From Arcuatula senhousia (lineage: Eukaryota > Mollusca > Bivalvia > Mytilida > Mytilidae): a stretch of DNA of 64,000 nucleotides. Positions 60,001 to 64,000 of the stretch are shown here, in pieces. The DNA lies in contig OZ020307.1 in assembly GCA_963971305.1 (NCBI GenBank), forward strand, positions 5,345,501-5,409,500, written 5' to 3'. Position 1 is the first letter of the stretch, and every line of letters begins with the position of its first letter. The translations under genes and the position numbers were made by a program. A model generated the notes under the pieces. The model saw only the letters and a list, made by a program, of their open reading frames with translations. It ran no database searches and was not told the DNA's origin.

Positions 60001-62952
60001 AAGTTGATATACAAAGAAGGTTCTATTCCTTCTTCAGTATCACTTATCAAGGTTGGAATGATCTATAAATTAAGGGAATAAAAAAATATGAATGCACAGG
60101 TAGTTTGGAATAAAAGGCTGAAATGCATCAAATTAAGAATCAACATGCCAGATTTTTTCATGAATCTACACAATTTTCTACCCAATAGTTTTTTCAGAGT
60201 AACATGCATTATAATTGACTAGCTGCATCTAGACATTTTCCAAAACATTTTCTTATATAAAAAAATAAATTGTTGGTGGAAGCTCTGCTCAACTGATAAA
60301 TACAAACATATTTACATAACAAACATAAATACAAACAAAAATATTGAGTGGACTAGCTGAATTCAATAAACTGACTACATGTACATTTCTTATATAACAG
60401 AGATATTGTTGTTTACAAGGTTATGTCCAAAAGACAAGGGGCTCCACTTCATAACATTGAAAAGTTACTTCAACGTGGAGGTTGACCTTTTTGGGGACAG
60501 AAAGATGAATGGACAGAGAAATGGACCAGAATACTATACGCCCTAAACTTTTGTAGGTAGGGCATAAATATCTGTTGAATAAATGCAAAAAAAACTTCTG
60601 TTTGTTTGTTTTTTACCGGTATACATAACAGACCTGTACATACCATCATTGACCTGGATCAGAAGTGAGTAAGACTGAGTTCTATCATAATCCAGACAAT
60701 GCCGTGTATTATCTATGGTCAAAGCACCAGAGCGTTGGTCTATGGTAAATATGTCCCTGCAGTCACCGCCACCTCCTGTGATCTGGTATGTCAGAGAGCC
60801 AAGGTTGTCAGCATCTGATACATTCAAAATCTAAAATAACAAGATTGCTACGTGTAGCCATGTGTCCCCCGCCGCCGCATGAAAGTTGTGTGGTATGTAA
60901 ATTCGAGCGATATATTCTCTGAGAAACAATAGAAATTGGTTGTTTGGGAGACAAAATCATTCAGTCAAAAAATTTGACAAAGTCCCATTTTTTGGACTGA
61001 AAAATCCCAAATTCAGAAATAACCGAGATATTGAATGTCCTATATTTTGACCTTTCCATGGAAAAGGCGGCCATTTTAAAAATTTCAAATATGGGATGAT
61101 CACGTACTAATAGTACCCTATCAGTGTGTAAAGTTTCAGAAACATCTGTTCAGTAGTATCCGAGGAGTTGCACCCACAACAACGTTTGACAAAGTCCCAG
61201 TTTTCAGACTGAAAAATTCCAAATTCGTAAATAACTCGAAAACCGTAAATATCGCTTCAAATTTTTTTTCGTATTATTATACAGTACCTTTTGCTCTATC
61301 AGCCTACAAAATTTCAGAACCCTGTGCAACTAGGTTACCGAGATATTGAATGTCCTATATTTTGACCTTTCTTCCCCGTTTCCATGGAAACGGTGGCCAT
61401 TTTGAAAATTTCAAATATGGGATGATCACCTACTAATAGAACCCTATCAGTGTGTAAAGTTTCAGCAATATCCGTTCAGTAGTGTCCGAGGAGTTGCACC
61501 CACAAAAAACATGACAGACGGATGGACGGACGGACGGACGGACGGACGGACGGACGGACGGACGGACGGACGGACGGAGACCATTACTAAGTCCCTCCGA
61601 CGTGTTGCGGCGGGGGACAACAAGTTCAATTATAATATGACTAAAAGAACCATGCAGTCTTTCTTATCAACTAGAATTATTCCCAATTTACTGCATTTTT
61701 CAAATTCTTTGGTATAAATTGCATTACAGACATCCTGACTAAGTTTGTGAATATTGAAATAGAAATTGTTCATTTTTTATATGAAGATTTTTGAACATTG
61801 AAATCTACATCAGATATATGTGCAATCAAAAAATCTTTAGCAAAATGAATATAAAATAAAACATACATATTACTGACCTTGACTGTTGTCTTTGTGACTG
61901 TTTCTCTAATATCAACTATGTAGACAGGTTTAGAGAAGACTGGCTGATTATCATTGATGTTCCTGATTGCCACGGCTACAGACGTTGTGACGTTATGGAC
62001 TCTATCTGTTACCTGGACACCAACATGATACATATTTGGTAGGATTTCATAATCAAAACTTTTGGCTGATGACAACAGACCATCAGAACTGATCCTGAAA
62101 TCTGATATCAGAAAATGTGATCTTATCATTCAAAAACATACAAGCCTTAAATCTGTTGACATTAACATTACAAATAATCATTTACTTGATAAAATTCATT
62201 TTTGTTTGTTTAGAAATGTGTCTGCAAAATTTAATTTCGAGAACTGCATGTCTTATCTTTTATCAACATTTTACATCAGCAAAAAAACTTTGAAAGGTTT
62301 TCTTTTTATGTATTGATCAATGGTATGAAATTCACAAAAGTTAAACCTGTAATGAAAAATTGTGTTTGAAGACAAAAATGAAATTGATTTCACTGTTTAA
62401 CTACTAACAAATATTTATGAATTTACCAGCAGTATTATTCAGCAGTGTAAATGTCAACTTGTCTCCATCTAAATCAGTGGCCCTAACAAGACCAAGTATA
62501 CTCCCAACCGGTTTATTCTCTGTCAGGTTATAACTATAGCTGGCATCAAATTTAGGTGGGTTATCATTGGTATTGTTAACCTTCACAATCATTAAGGTGG
62601 AGCTGAAATATGGGCAAGGTTTTATCTATTAGTGAAAAATCAACAGTATAATCATTCTTTTACTTTATAAAAATTGTAAGTACATATATAATAATTTTAT
62701 TACTGTGCATAATATCCTTTTTAAATTGCTTAAAGTTAAAATCACTGTCTAAATTATGAAACAAATGAAATGTTATCAATATCTTGGTTCACCTATTCCT
62801 ATATTTTAGAGAATGACACTAAAGTCTTACCCATTCAATGGTGGTAATCCTTTGTCAGTAGCAATGACTTGTACTATGTATTCTGTTACACCTGATTCAT
62901 AATCCAGAGCTGAAATAACTCTAACATGGCCATCTTTATCCACAGTAAAATT
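20483..62952 (-). CDS. CDH23-like: cadherin-23-like giant cadherin, 41 exons (5' end off window)
   Basis: Minus-strand exons, 5' to 3': 62831-62952, 62427-62602, 61878-62101, 60644-60830, 59817-59956, 56062-57321, 54779-54877, 54394-54534, 53760-53906, 53042-53158, 52462-52552, 52109-52227, 51456-51546, 50147-50277, 49440-49752, 48990-49108, 46261-46470, 45810-45914, 44793-44912, 43928-44098, 42362-42614, 41581-41847, 40698-41288, 39980-40095, 39392-39499, 38489-38657, 38105-38199, 35977-36114, 31129-31234, 28533-28790, 28073-28209, 27324-27486, 26989-27126, 26303-26439, 25936-26124, 25485-25573, 24919-25008, 23744-23818, 23061-23249, 22758-22832, 20483-21032. They sum to 8016 nt (2671 aa plus stop), with all 40 junctions in frame and AG/GT. 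About 22 DxNDNxPxF-type linkers mark calcium-binding cadherin repeats. No EGF or laminin-G domain follows; instead there is a membrane-adjacent domain resembling that of CDH23, one helix (about 2438-2458) and a tail of about 213 residues. CDH23 forms tip links and adhesive filaments. Confidence 0.95.
21357..21778 (+). mobile_element. hairpin-ended repeat, GTCTCCC family (copy 1)
   Basis: Begins GTGCCTGCAAAAATGATGTC with TCTCCCCCG, has two tandem units ('ctaagttcaaa.gg..ataactcccacaaaa', 21400 and 21570), then GACGGACAGAAAGG and a hairpin with arms TATGTCTCCCCAC and GTGGGGGGAGACATA around AAAA (21743-21774). A second copy lies at 58654-59016. Between cadherin exons 41 and 40. Confidence 0.75.
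22240..22640. repeat. dispersed repeat, AATTATCTCCC family, with internal 160-bp duplication
   Basis: The block at 22261-22380 is repeated at 22421-22540 (CTTGAAATTGAAT, AAAGTCCAATTATCTCCCCT, TTTCTTCATG). It ends with GTGGACAGACAGGCAGAC and GGATGATTCC. Same family as 240-700. Confidence 0.6.
22697..22832 (-). CDS. cadherin exon 40, with possible alternative C-terminus
   Basis: Starts QFKASQKKLSDKMWELN. To join the last exon in frame the donor must be AAT GG|GTCAGT at 22758 (phase 2). The frame stays open past this donor with protein-like sequence (GSVRNGDIGMVNPAFTTSEQ) to 22697 and beyond, reaching a TAA near 22670. If the donor is skipped, a short tail with an NPAF motif would replace the 182-residue tail of exon 41. 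Which form is made cannot be told from DNA. Confidence 0.75.
23061..23249 (-). CDS. cadherin exon 39, transmembrane segment
   Basis: Encodes a juxtamembrane stretch (TTKTKEIESLFYPKK) and one hydrophobic helix (IALLVIGVFMFVSCLVALLV) followed by NYTWK. Entry and exit are both phase 2. Confidence 0.95.
23744..25573 (-). CDS. cadherin exons 36-38, membrane-adjacent domain
   Basis: 25485-25573 (FLVVSNSNKALMTLPIPTSE), 24919-25008 (NISSIVGFKVEMEKYRVHVD) and 23744-23818 (TDVFFHGINVTNGVGSLLP). The order (NIS..IVG, then YRVHVD, then an INVTNG strand, then an amphipathic helix before the membrane) resembles the membrane-adjacent domain of cadherin-23 and protocadherin-15. This is my main reason for calling the gene CDH23-like rather than Fat- or Dachsous-like. 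No EGF or laminin-G modules are present. Confidence 0.85.
24055..24785 (+). repeat. degenerate tandem repeat, about 165-bp unit, four copies
   Basis: Units carry 'aacaggaagtaggtaagcgacagacctg', ACCATATGGAACCCC-like and ATAGTAATAGCTGAGAAATC blocks near 24100, 24260, 24415 and 24580. It ends in a GACGGACACAGGCATGCACA stretch. ORFs across it (for example 24238-24558 on the minus strand) come from the repeat. Confidence 0.65.
25130..25310 (-). repeat. dispersed repeat, minus orientation (copy 4 of 4)
   Basis: GTGCCGTTCTTGTTTGTGTT, ACCGGTTTTGTC, GCCCATTCGGACTTTTGACA, CGAATGCCCCATACTC: same series as 886-1110. It lies in the intron between cadherin exons 37 and 36. Confidence 0.6.
25936..28209 (-). 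CDS. cadherin exons 31-35, membrane-proximal repeats
   Basis: 28073-28209 (NATSGAITLVSS, ASDGITIDY), 27324-27486 (a repeat with a lost linker motif), 26989-27126 (LDQASGKLFCEKQLDREVTN), 26303-26439 (DENDNAPTFHGAQ) and 25936-26124 (AEDPDLYSTIQY, DTGKIYSR, TAYDGKFSS). Calcium motifs weaken towards the membrane. Confidence 0.92.
28533..31234 (-). CDS. cadherin exons 29-30
   Basis: 31129-31234: EATDSDFGVNGSIIYKF, ending DPTS at ACA A|GTAAGT, the first donor of the 60-bp tandem array. 28533-28790: SLDYEQQAEYNLTITAMDLG and the degenerate linker DVYDTAPRFSQDVYEI. The split Ser codon (A|GT) joins them; any later donor of the 60-bp array would also fit because the unit is a multiple of three. Confidence 0.9.
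29110..31190 (-). repeat. 60-bp minisatellite built on the exon 29 donor site (about 20 copies, split)
   Basis: Units run 29110-30034 (16 copies) and 30901-31190 (4 copies). On the minus strand each has CCACAG, TTTGACATAGACCCCACAA and then GTAAGTCTAT, the exact end of exon 29 plus its 5' splice site. A unit is 20 codons and stop-free, so both blocks hold long ORFs of a 20-residue repeat (core MYPQFDIDPTSKSIYKFSG). The antisense frame is open too. There are two subtypes: CACAG/'aatacaaggg' copies on the left and GCCAG/'gatacatggagc' copies on the right. An 864-bp MITE interrupts the array. Confidence 0.95.
30035..30898. mobile_element. 864-bp MITE at a TA site inside the 60-bp array
   Basis: The left end is CTGTGAAAGTAC; the right end, reverse-complemented, is CTGTGAATTCC. 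Both ends then carry ATTCGTGGG and AATTTTCGTGG inverted. TA is duplicated at the edges (30033-30034 and 30899-30900), and removing the element restores the repeat unit GGGGTCTATATCAAA exactly. TA target choice suggests Tc1/mariner-like or other TA-specific transposition. A related short copy is at 41918-42114. No transposase. Confidence 0.88.
31496..32490 (-). repeat. 38-bp minisatellite, distal block (about 26 copies)
   Basis: Near-identical 38-bp units that on the minus strand read CAACCACCAACACAA, GTAGGTGTATAC, ATTGTAATATT. The first two pieces are the end of cadherin exon 28 and its donor. The only common variant is G/A within TTGTGTTGG versus TTGTATTGG, giving a readable variant map. Originally continuous with 34430-35990. 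Confidence 0.96.
32491..34429. mobile_element. 1939-bp DNA transposon inserted in the 38-bp array
   Basis: Inverted ends: left GGTTCATTCTCATTTATCC, right (reverse-complemented) GGTGTCTTCCCATTTATCC; both go on AACTTTTTAAAAAT. The 8-mer GTTGAATA, part of the repeat unit, is duplicated at 32483-32490 and 34430-34437, and deleting the insert rejoins the 38-bp phase. No long ORF remains, so non-autonomous or decayed. An 8-bp duplication fits hAT, Merlin or P; GG-starting ends favour Merlin or P over hAT. Undecided. Confidence 0.85.
33230..33945 (+). repeat. nested repeat inside the 1939-bp transposon
   Basis: Begins GGGCCACGCATTGAAGATGC (CGCAT/ATGCG stem) with GGACGCCCTATAG, then CCGTCTGTCCGTCCGTC, and three or four tandem units of about 120-150 bp ('aattttgagaatt.gactttgtgaac', AGTAGCATGTC). 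It ends near a CCGCGGGGTCC/GTCAGTATTCTAG stretch. It resembles the hairpin-ended families but lacks a clean 3' hairpin. Confidence 0.55.
34430..35990 (-). repeat. 38-bp minisatellite, exon-proximal block (about 41 copies)
   Basis: Same unit as 31496-32490. The last copy on the right merges into cadherin exon 28 (CAACCACCAACACAA followed leftwards by GTAGGT). The unit is not a multiple of three and reading on from exon 28 meets a stop within the second unit. Confidence 0.96.
35977..40095 (-). CDS. cadherin exons 24-28
   Basis: 39980-40095: QNGTGFRLQYSL, ending ATATCA|GTGAGT. 39392-39499: RIDREETPSF. 38489-38657: DVNDNHPKF, ATDPDSGENGTV. 38105-38199: DEKNGMLTINGTLDREHQDS. 35977-36114: ATDNGTSPLAS, DQNDNIPEF, ending QPPTQ at ACAA|GTAGGT, the first of a long series of copies of that donor. 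Confidence 0.92.
36269..38050 (+). mobile_element. hairpin-ended repeat, GCTCACCTGG family (copy 2)
   Basis: Starts ACAAGAGGCTCCCAGGAACC and TCGCTCACCTGG. The body is about nine tandem units of 140-150 bp with AGGGGCTGTAACCCCTATAA. It ends with a GACGACGACGATGACGACAG microsatellite and a hairpin AGCTCACATGGACC/GGTCCAGGTGAGCT (38017-38047). Inserted between cadherin exons 28 and 27. Confidence 0.78.
38440..38460. repeat. poly-G run of 21
   Basis: An uninterrupted G tract next to cadherin exon 26. A similar G-rich tract is at 28941-28970. Could form a G-quadruplex; length may be affected by assembly error. Confidence 0.7.
38690..38920. repeat. fragment of the GACAGACCTG repeat family
   Basis: Shares GTTAAACAGGAAGTAGGTGA, 'gacagacctgaaattgaatccca', TTATGGGACCCTGATGCTG and CCTGGATTTTTCAC with 4730-4935. 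No gene. Confidence 0.55.
39779..40045 (-). repeat. degenerate repeats of the exon 24 end and its donor
   Basis: The exon 24 border (minus strand TACTCAGGAATAACCAAATA, ATATCA|GTGAGT) recurs in weaker form at about 39895-39960 (TACTCAGGAATAATCAAATA) and 39785-39860 (ATATCAGTGAGTTATTATAC; TACTCAGGAAAAGC). Three old copies, clearly diverged. Confidence 0.65.
40698..42614 (-). CDS. cadherin exons 21-23
   Basis: 42362-42614: DVNDEPPTFSSDNY, ATDDDVNGN. 41581-41847: LDREKKSSFKL, DSNDNSPVF, ANDLDIGMNG. 40698-41288 (591 nt) contains DLDRETKDQY, DVNDHAPEF, a repeat whose central motif is KDMDTGVNAE, and GINDQAPVFLKPEY. This block shows the clearest canonical cadherin-repeat consensus. Confidence 0.95.
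41918..42114. mobile_element. 197-bp MITE, CTGTGG..TTCGTGGG family
   Basis: Left CTGTGGATTCGTTTATTTTC with GTGGGTACCAATTTTCATGG; the right end inverted is CTGTGGTTTCATTATTATTC with GTGGGTTATCAATTTTCGTG. Left flank TA, right flank TG (mutated TA). Smaller relative of 30035-30898; between cadherin exons 22 and 21. Confidence 0.75.
42650..43745 (+). mobile_element. hairpin-ended repeat, ATACGACCGC family
   Basis: The 5' hairpin GCTACGC/GCGCAGC (one mismatch) is followed by ATACGACCGCA. The body is a roughly 480-bp block repeated twice ('aaatccaatgaataataaacattctacag' at about 42995 and 43475; GGCAGGGGCCACAA/GGTAGGGGCCACAA). It ends with ACGACGACAACGACGACGAC and a palindrome ATACGATCGCAAAA/TTTTGCGGTCTTAT (43714-43743). 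Confidence 0.75.
43928..46470 (-). CDS. cadherin exons 17-20
   Basis: 46261-46470: VNDHDPKF, SATDDDLGNNGVV. 45810-45914: GPLDRDQCISNRYPF, ending at the donor ACT|GTAAG, which is then repeated tandemly downstream. 44793-44912: DINDNSPVFTQRSY. 43928-44098: SATDIDSGISG, DLERETQAQYVLQ; its acceptor region is triplicated to 44270. For both repeated borders I chose the copy next to the intact exon. Confidence 0.92.
44036..44270 (-). repeat. 85-bp triplication of the exon 20 acceptor
   Basis: Copies start at 44036, 44121 and 44206. Each has, on the minus strand, TTTATATTTCTCTAG (acceptor; decayed in the outermost copy) and the first codons of exon 20 (VPPISATDIDSGISG...). Copies 1 and 2 are identical over the shared part; the third differs at a few bases, so the event is recent. 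Confidence 0.92.
45100..45860 (-). repeat. 53/59-bp minisatellite on the exon 18 donor (about 13 copies)
   Basis: Each unit reads, on the minus strand, CCCTTTACTGTCATAG, GATGTGGATGGGGGACTGTC, TCAAAGGACT and GTAAGTTT: the last codons of exon 18 and its donor. Two length classes arise from one or two CCACAT hexamers. Units are not multiples of three. Confidence 0.93.
46532..48815 (+). mobile_element. hairpin-ended repeat, GCTCACCTG family (copy 3), with nested insertion
   Basis: Starts AACAAGAGGCTCCCAGGAGC and GCTCACCTGA; ends with GACGACGGACAGACGACGGA and hairpin arms AGCTCACATGACCC/GGGTCAGGTGACCT (48781-48811). The body differs from copies 1 and 2 and is two or three units of about 600 bp (TTTTTAGCCACAGCGGCCAT at 46761, 48027 and 48589). 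A second element occupies 47238-48003. Confidence 0.75.
47238..48003 (+). mobile_element. hairpin-ended repeat, GCCCCCG family, nested
   Basis: Begins AGAAGGAATGTGTCCATGGG with the stem GTGTCC/GGACAC, then GATGCCCCCGC. Four tandem units of about 170 bp (CCAAACAGGAAGTAGATGTC at 47282, 47450, 47616, 47782). Ends with ACGGACGGACGTACGGGACG and hairpin ATGCCCCCCGA/GCGGGGGCAT. The flanks rejoin as GAGTTATTTGCAAATA/AAACTGCC, like intact sibling sequences in the host element, with no obvious target duplication. Confidence 0.75.
48990..54877 (-). CDS. cadherin exons 7-16
   Basis: Ten short exons, two or three per repeat. Linkers: DINDNAPTF (54394-54534), DINDNSPVF (53042-53158), DVNDNTPKF (51456-51546) and DINDCTPQF (49440-49752, with Cys in place of the second Asn). 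Repeat cores: GPLDREKG, EATDKDAIDDGKL, SDPDAGENGTV, ELDRESPRV. Each repeat tends to be cut at the same two places: just after the DRE strand and before the linker, phases 0 and 1. Confidence 0.93.
50689..51413 (+). mobile_element. hairpin-ended repeat, TAGTCCCCT family
   Basis: 5' hairpin GTATTG/CAATAC (50689-50705), then TTAGTCCCCTACC. Three 160-bp units (GGGCCATAACTCCCATAAAA near 50850, 51010, 51170). A (GACA/GACG)n microsatellite at 51308-51367, then hairpin arms TAGTCCCC/GGGGACTA (51378-51410). Between cadherin exons 14 and 13. Confidence 0.78.
54961..55071. mobile_element. short MITE, GGTGCCGTTTCATAAA termini
   Basis: Left GGTGCCGTTTCATAAAGC; right inverted GGTGCCATTTTCATAAAAAA. About 110 bp, AT-rich. 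Resembles the element at 2626-2766. Confidence 0.5.
55072..55670. repeat. degenerate tandem repeat, about 180-bp unit
   Basis: Three units with CATATCCTAATGTATATGTG, a 'catactt.catcatggtaaa' block and ATCAATCAACCATGAAG-type words near 55080-55240, 55260-55420 and 55440-55600. No gene. Confidence 0.5.
56062..57321 (-). CDS. cadherin exon 6, 1260-nt multi-repeat exon
   Basis: By far the largest exon (420 codons), covering about four cadherin repeats without an intron. Linkers are DVNDNDPTF, DITNHYPPEF and DVNEKPHF; the last one is degenerate (LNNNPSLV). Calcium motifs include KAEDKD (three times) and SAEDPDRNESL. Its neighbours are split into exons of 90-190 nt, so this exon may descend from intron loss or a retroposed stretch; that is inference. 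It carries many N-glycosylation sequons (NYT, NIS, NMT, NGT, NLT). Confidence 0.95.
57530..58641 (+). mobile_element. hairpin-ended repeat, AAGTCTCC family
   Basis: 5' hairpin GTAACAGT/ACTGTTAC (57530-57548), then AAGTCTCCCAAACGAAG. Six units of about 120 bp (TATATGGTTATAGGGTGGGG, GGGGCGGGGCATGACCCC, CAAATGATTCGTCTAATCAT). An (AAGAAG/AATAAT)n stretch replaces the usual GACG microsatellite. Closing hairpin arms AAGTCTCCAAAC/GTTTGGGAGACTT around TTC (58613-58640). In the intron between cadherin exons 6 and 5. Confidence 0.8.
58654..59016 (+). mobile_element. hairpin-ended repeat, GTCTCCC family (copy 2)
   Basis: Starts 13 bases after the previous element: TTTTGC/GCAAAA stem, then ATGTCTCCCTCCC. 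Two units as in 21357-21778; ends GACAGACAGACGGACAGACA with only the right hairpin arm (GTGGGGGAGACATA). The left arm was lost. Confidence 0.65.
59817..62952 (-). CDS. cadherin exons 1-5 of the window
   Basis: Exon 62831-62952 gives DYESGVTEYIVQVIATDKG. Exon 62427-62602 gives NTNDNPPKFDASYSYNLTEN and ATDLDGDKL. Exon 61878-62101 gives INDNQPVFSKPVY; its acceptor is the inner TGATATCAG, which alone keeps frame with exon 2, rather than the TTTCAG seven bases downstream. Exon 60644-60830 has VSDADNLGSL and a Cys pair (GGDCRD, RHCLDYDR). Exon 59817-59956 has the weak linker DEDTKPPKF. The preceding exon must lie beyond 64000. Confidence 0.9.
60838..61620 (+). mobile_element. hairpin-ended repeat, GTCCCCCGC family
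   Basis: 5' stem GCTAC/GTAGC, then ATGTGTCCCCCGCCGCCGCA. Two units of about 310 bp (GAGATATTGAATGTCCTATA at 61025 and 61339; TTCAAATATGGGATGATCAC). A long (GACG)n run at 61513-61577, then AAGTCCCTCCGACG/TTGCGGCGGGGGACA. Between cadherin exons 4 and 3. Confidence 0.75.
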
Positions 62953-63319
62953 CTAAAATATGCAATGTATTTTTCTTAAAAATAATACTATTTCTTTCTG
63001 CATGACTCACTAAATAATGAAATTTTAGTATTCAATTCCTTAAATATTACATAATCCCTGTCTATAATTTCAAATCTCTACCCCTTAGGTTTTTGGAGTA
63101 TAAGTGTTTGCAAAAAAATTGTTGACAGACCAACAAAGTGACAGCTATATGGCTTCCAAATCATTGATTCTGGGTCCTAAAAATGTCTCCTTCACATTTA
63201 TCACTCAATATAATTATATTGGTATGTGCATGACTTAATTCATCTTATATGAAAATTCTAACAGCATGATAGACTTAAGTTTTTTTTAAAACAAATAAAA
63301 CCAAGGATAAAAAAAAAAT

Positions 63320-64000
63320 TTAATAAAGAAATGGAGCAGTCGCACACGACAGCTAATCCCCTCGCCCGTCAATGATTTTACATATTTTTGTGTAAATTTA
63401 GTCATTTTCTGCAAGGTATTTCTGCAAGTGATGTTATATAATTAGTGACTCAACTTAAACTAGTCGAAGCAGCTGGTTACCATCCACGATGTACGCACTA
63501 ACCCAATACCATCTCTCTATCATTTGCAGTTGCTGAGATATGGACTTTAATCAAAACTTTAACCAAAGTCATCCATGCGGAAAATGTAGGTCAAGGTGAC
63601 CTAATATTGGTACAGATGCTAGTCACCATCCACGATGTACCCACTGACCCAATACCATCTCTTTATCACTTACAGTTGCTGAGATATGGACCTTCACTAA
63701 AACTTTAAACTGAGTCATTCATGCGGAAAATATAGGTCAAGGTCACTTAATTTTGGTACGGATGCTGGTTACCATCCACAATGTGTTACCATCCACAATG
63801 TACCCACTAACCAAAACCCATCTCTCTATCACTTGCAGTTGCTGAGATATGGATTTTAACCAAAACTTTAACCTGAGTCATTCATGCAGAAAATATAGGT
63901 CAATGTCACTTAATTTTGGAACAGATGCTGGTTACCATCCACGATGTACACACTGACCCAAAGACAATATCTCTATCAATTGCAGTTGCTGAGATATGGA
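63320..64000 (+). repeat. tandem repeat of about 150-160 bp, start of another hairpin-ended element
   Basis: AAATGGAGCAGTCGCACACG (stem GTCG/CGAC), then AATCCCCTCGCCCG. Four units with CTGGTTACCATCCACGATGT, CAGTTGCTGAGATATGGA and ATAGGTCAAGGTCAC at 63471, 63619, 63763 and 63928. Its 3' end lies past the window. In the intron upstream of the first visible cadherin exon. Confidence 0.65.

Noticed and set aside
62090..62101. Acceptor TTTCAG for cadherin exon 3
   Set aside because: It gives the wrong phase after exon 2; the acceptor seven bases upstream (TGATATCAG) keeps the frame.

Overview
The window is nuclear DNA of an animal and almost certainly of a bivalve mollusc (a mussel-like genome is my inference). 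The genes are split into small exons with GT-AG introns. The DNA is AT-rich. The introns are filled with mollusc-style repeats carrying GACG/GACA microsatellites. There is no prokaryotic organisation, rRNA or CRISPR. I assembled three multi-exon genes by hand; every exon junction I list keeps reading frame.

Layout. (1) 2339-8474, minus strand: 5' part of a TRAF6-like ubiquitin-ligase adaptor (RING plus TRAF-type zinc fingers in five coding exons); its C-terminal coiled coil and MATH domain lie off the left edge. (2) 8475-13453: intergenic, holding a 923-bp transposon with 8-bp target duplications, a decayed non-LTR retrotransposon, a tRNA-like segment and hairpin-ended repeats. (3) 13454-19202, plus strand: a complete eight-exon synaptotagmin of 436 aa (Syt15/17-like), with one N-terminal membrane segment and tandem C2 domains. 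(4) 20483-62952, minus strand: 41 exons (8016 coding bases, 2671 aa) of a very long cadherin resembling cadherin-23. It has about 22 cadherin-repeat linkers, then a membrane-adjacent domain, one transmembrane segment and an acidic/serine-rich tail ending in a PDZ-ligand-like T-S-F. Its N-terminus lies beyond 64000. The synaptotagmin and cadherin genes converge, with about 1.3 kb between their stop codons.

The most unusual feature is in the cadherin gene. At four exons (18, 24, 28 and 29 of my numbering) the 5' splice site lies inside a tandem repeat that begins in the last codons of the exon and runs into the intron. At exon 20 the 3' splice site is triplicated. The array at exon 28 has about 67 copies of a 38-bp unit and is split by a 1939-bp transposon. 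The array at exon 29 has about 20 copies of a 60-bp, stop-free unit and is split by an 864-bp element. Any downstream donor in the exon 29 array would add in-frame 20-residue modules to the protein.

A second pattern is that at least seven unrelated-looking repeat families share one plan: a small 5' hairpin, a short motif, tandem-repeated body, a tetra- or trinucleotide microsatellite, and a 3' hairpin whose arm repeats the 5' motif. This matches what is known of non-autonomous Helentron/pearl-type elements of bivalves.
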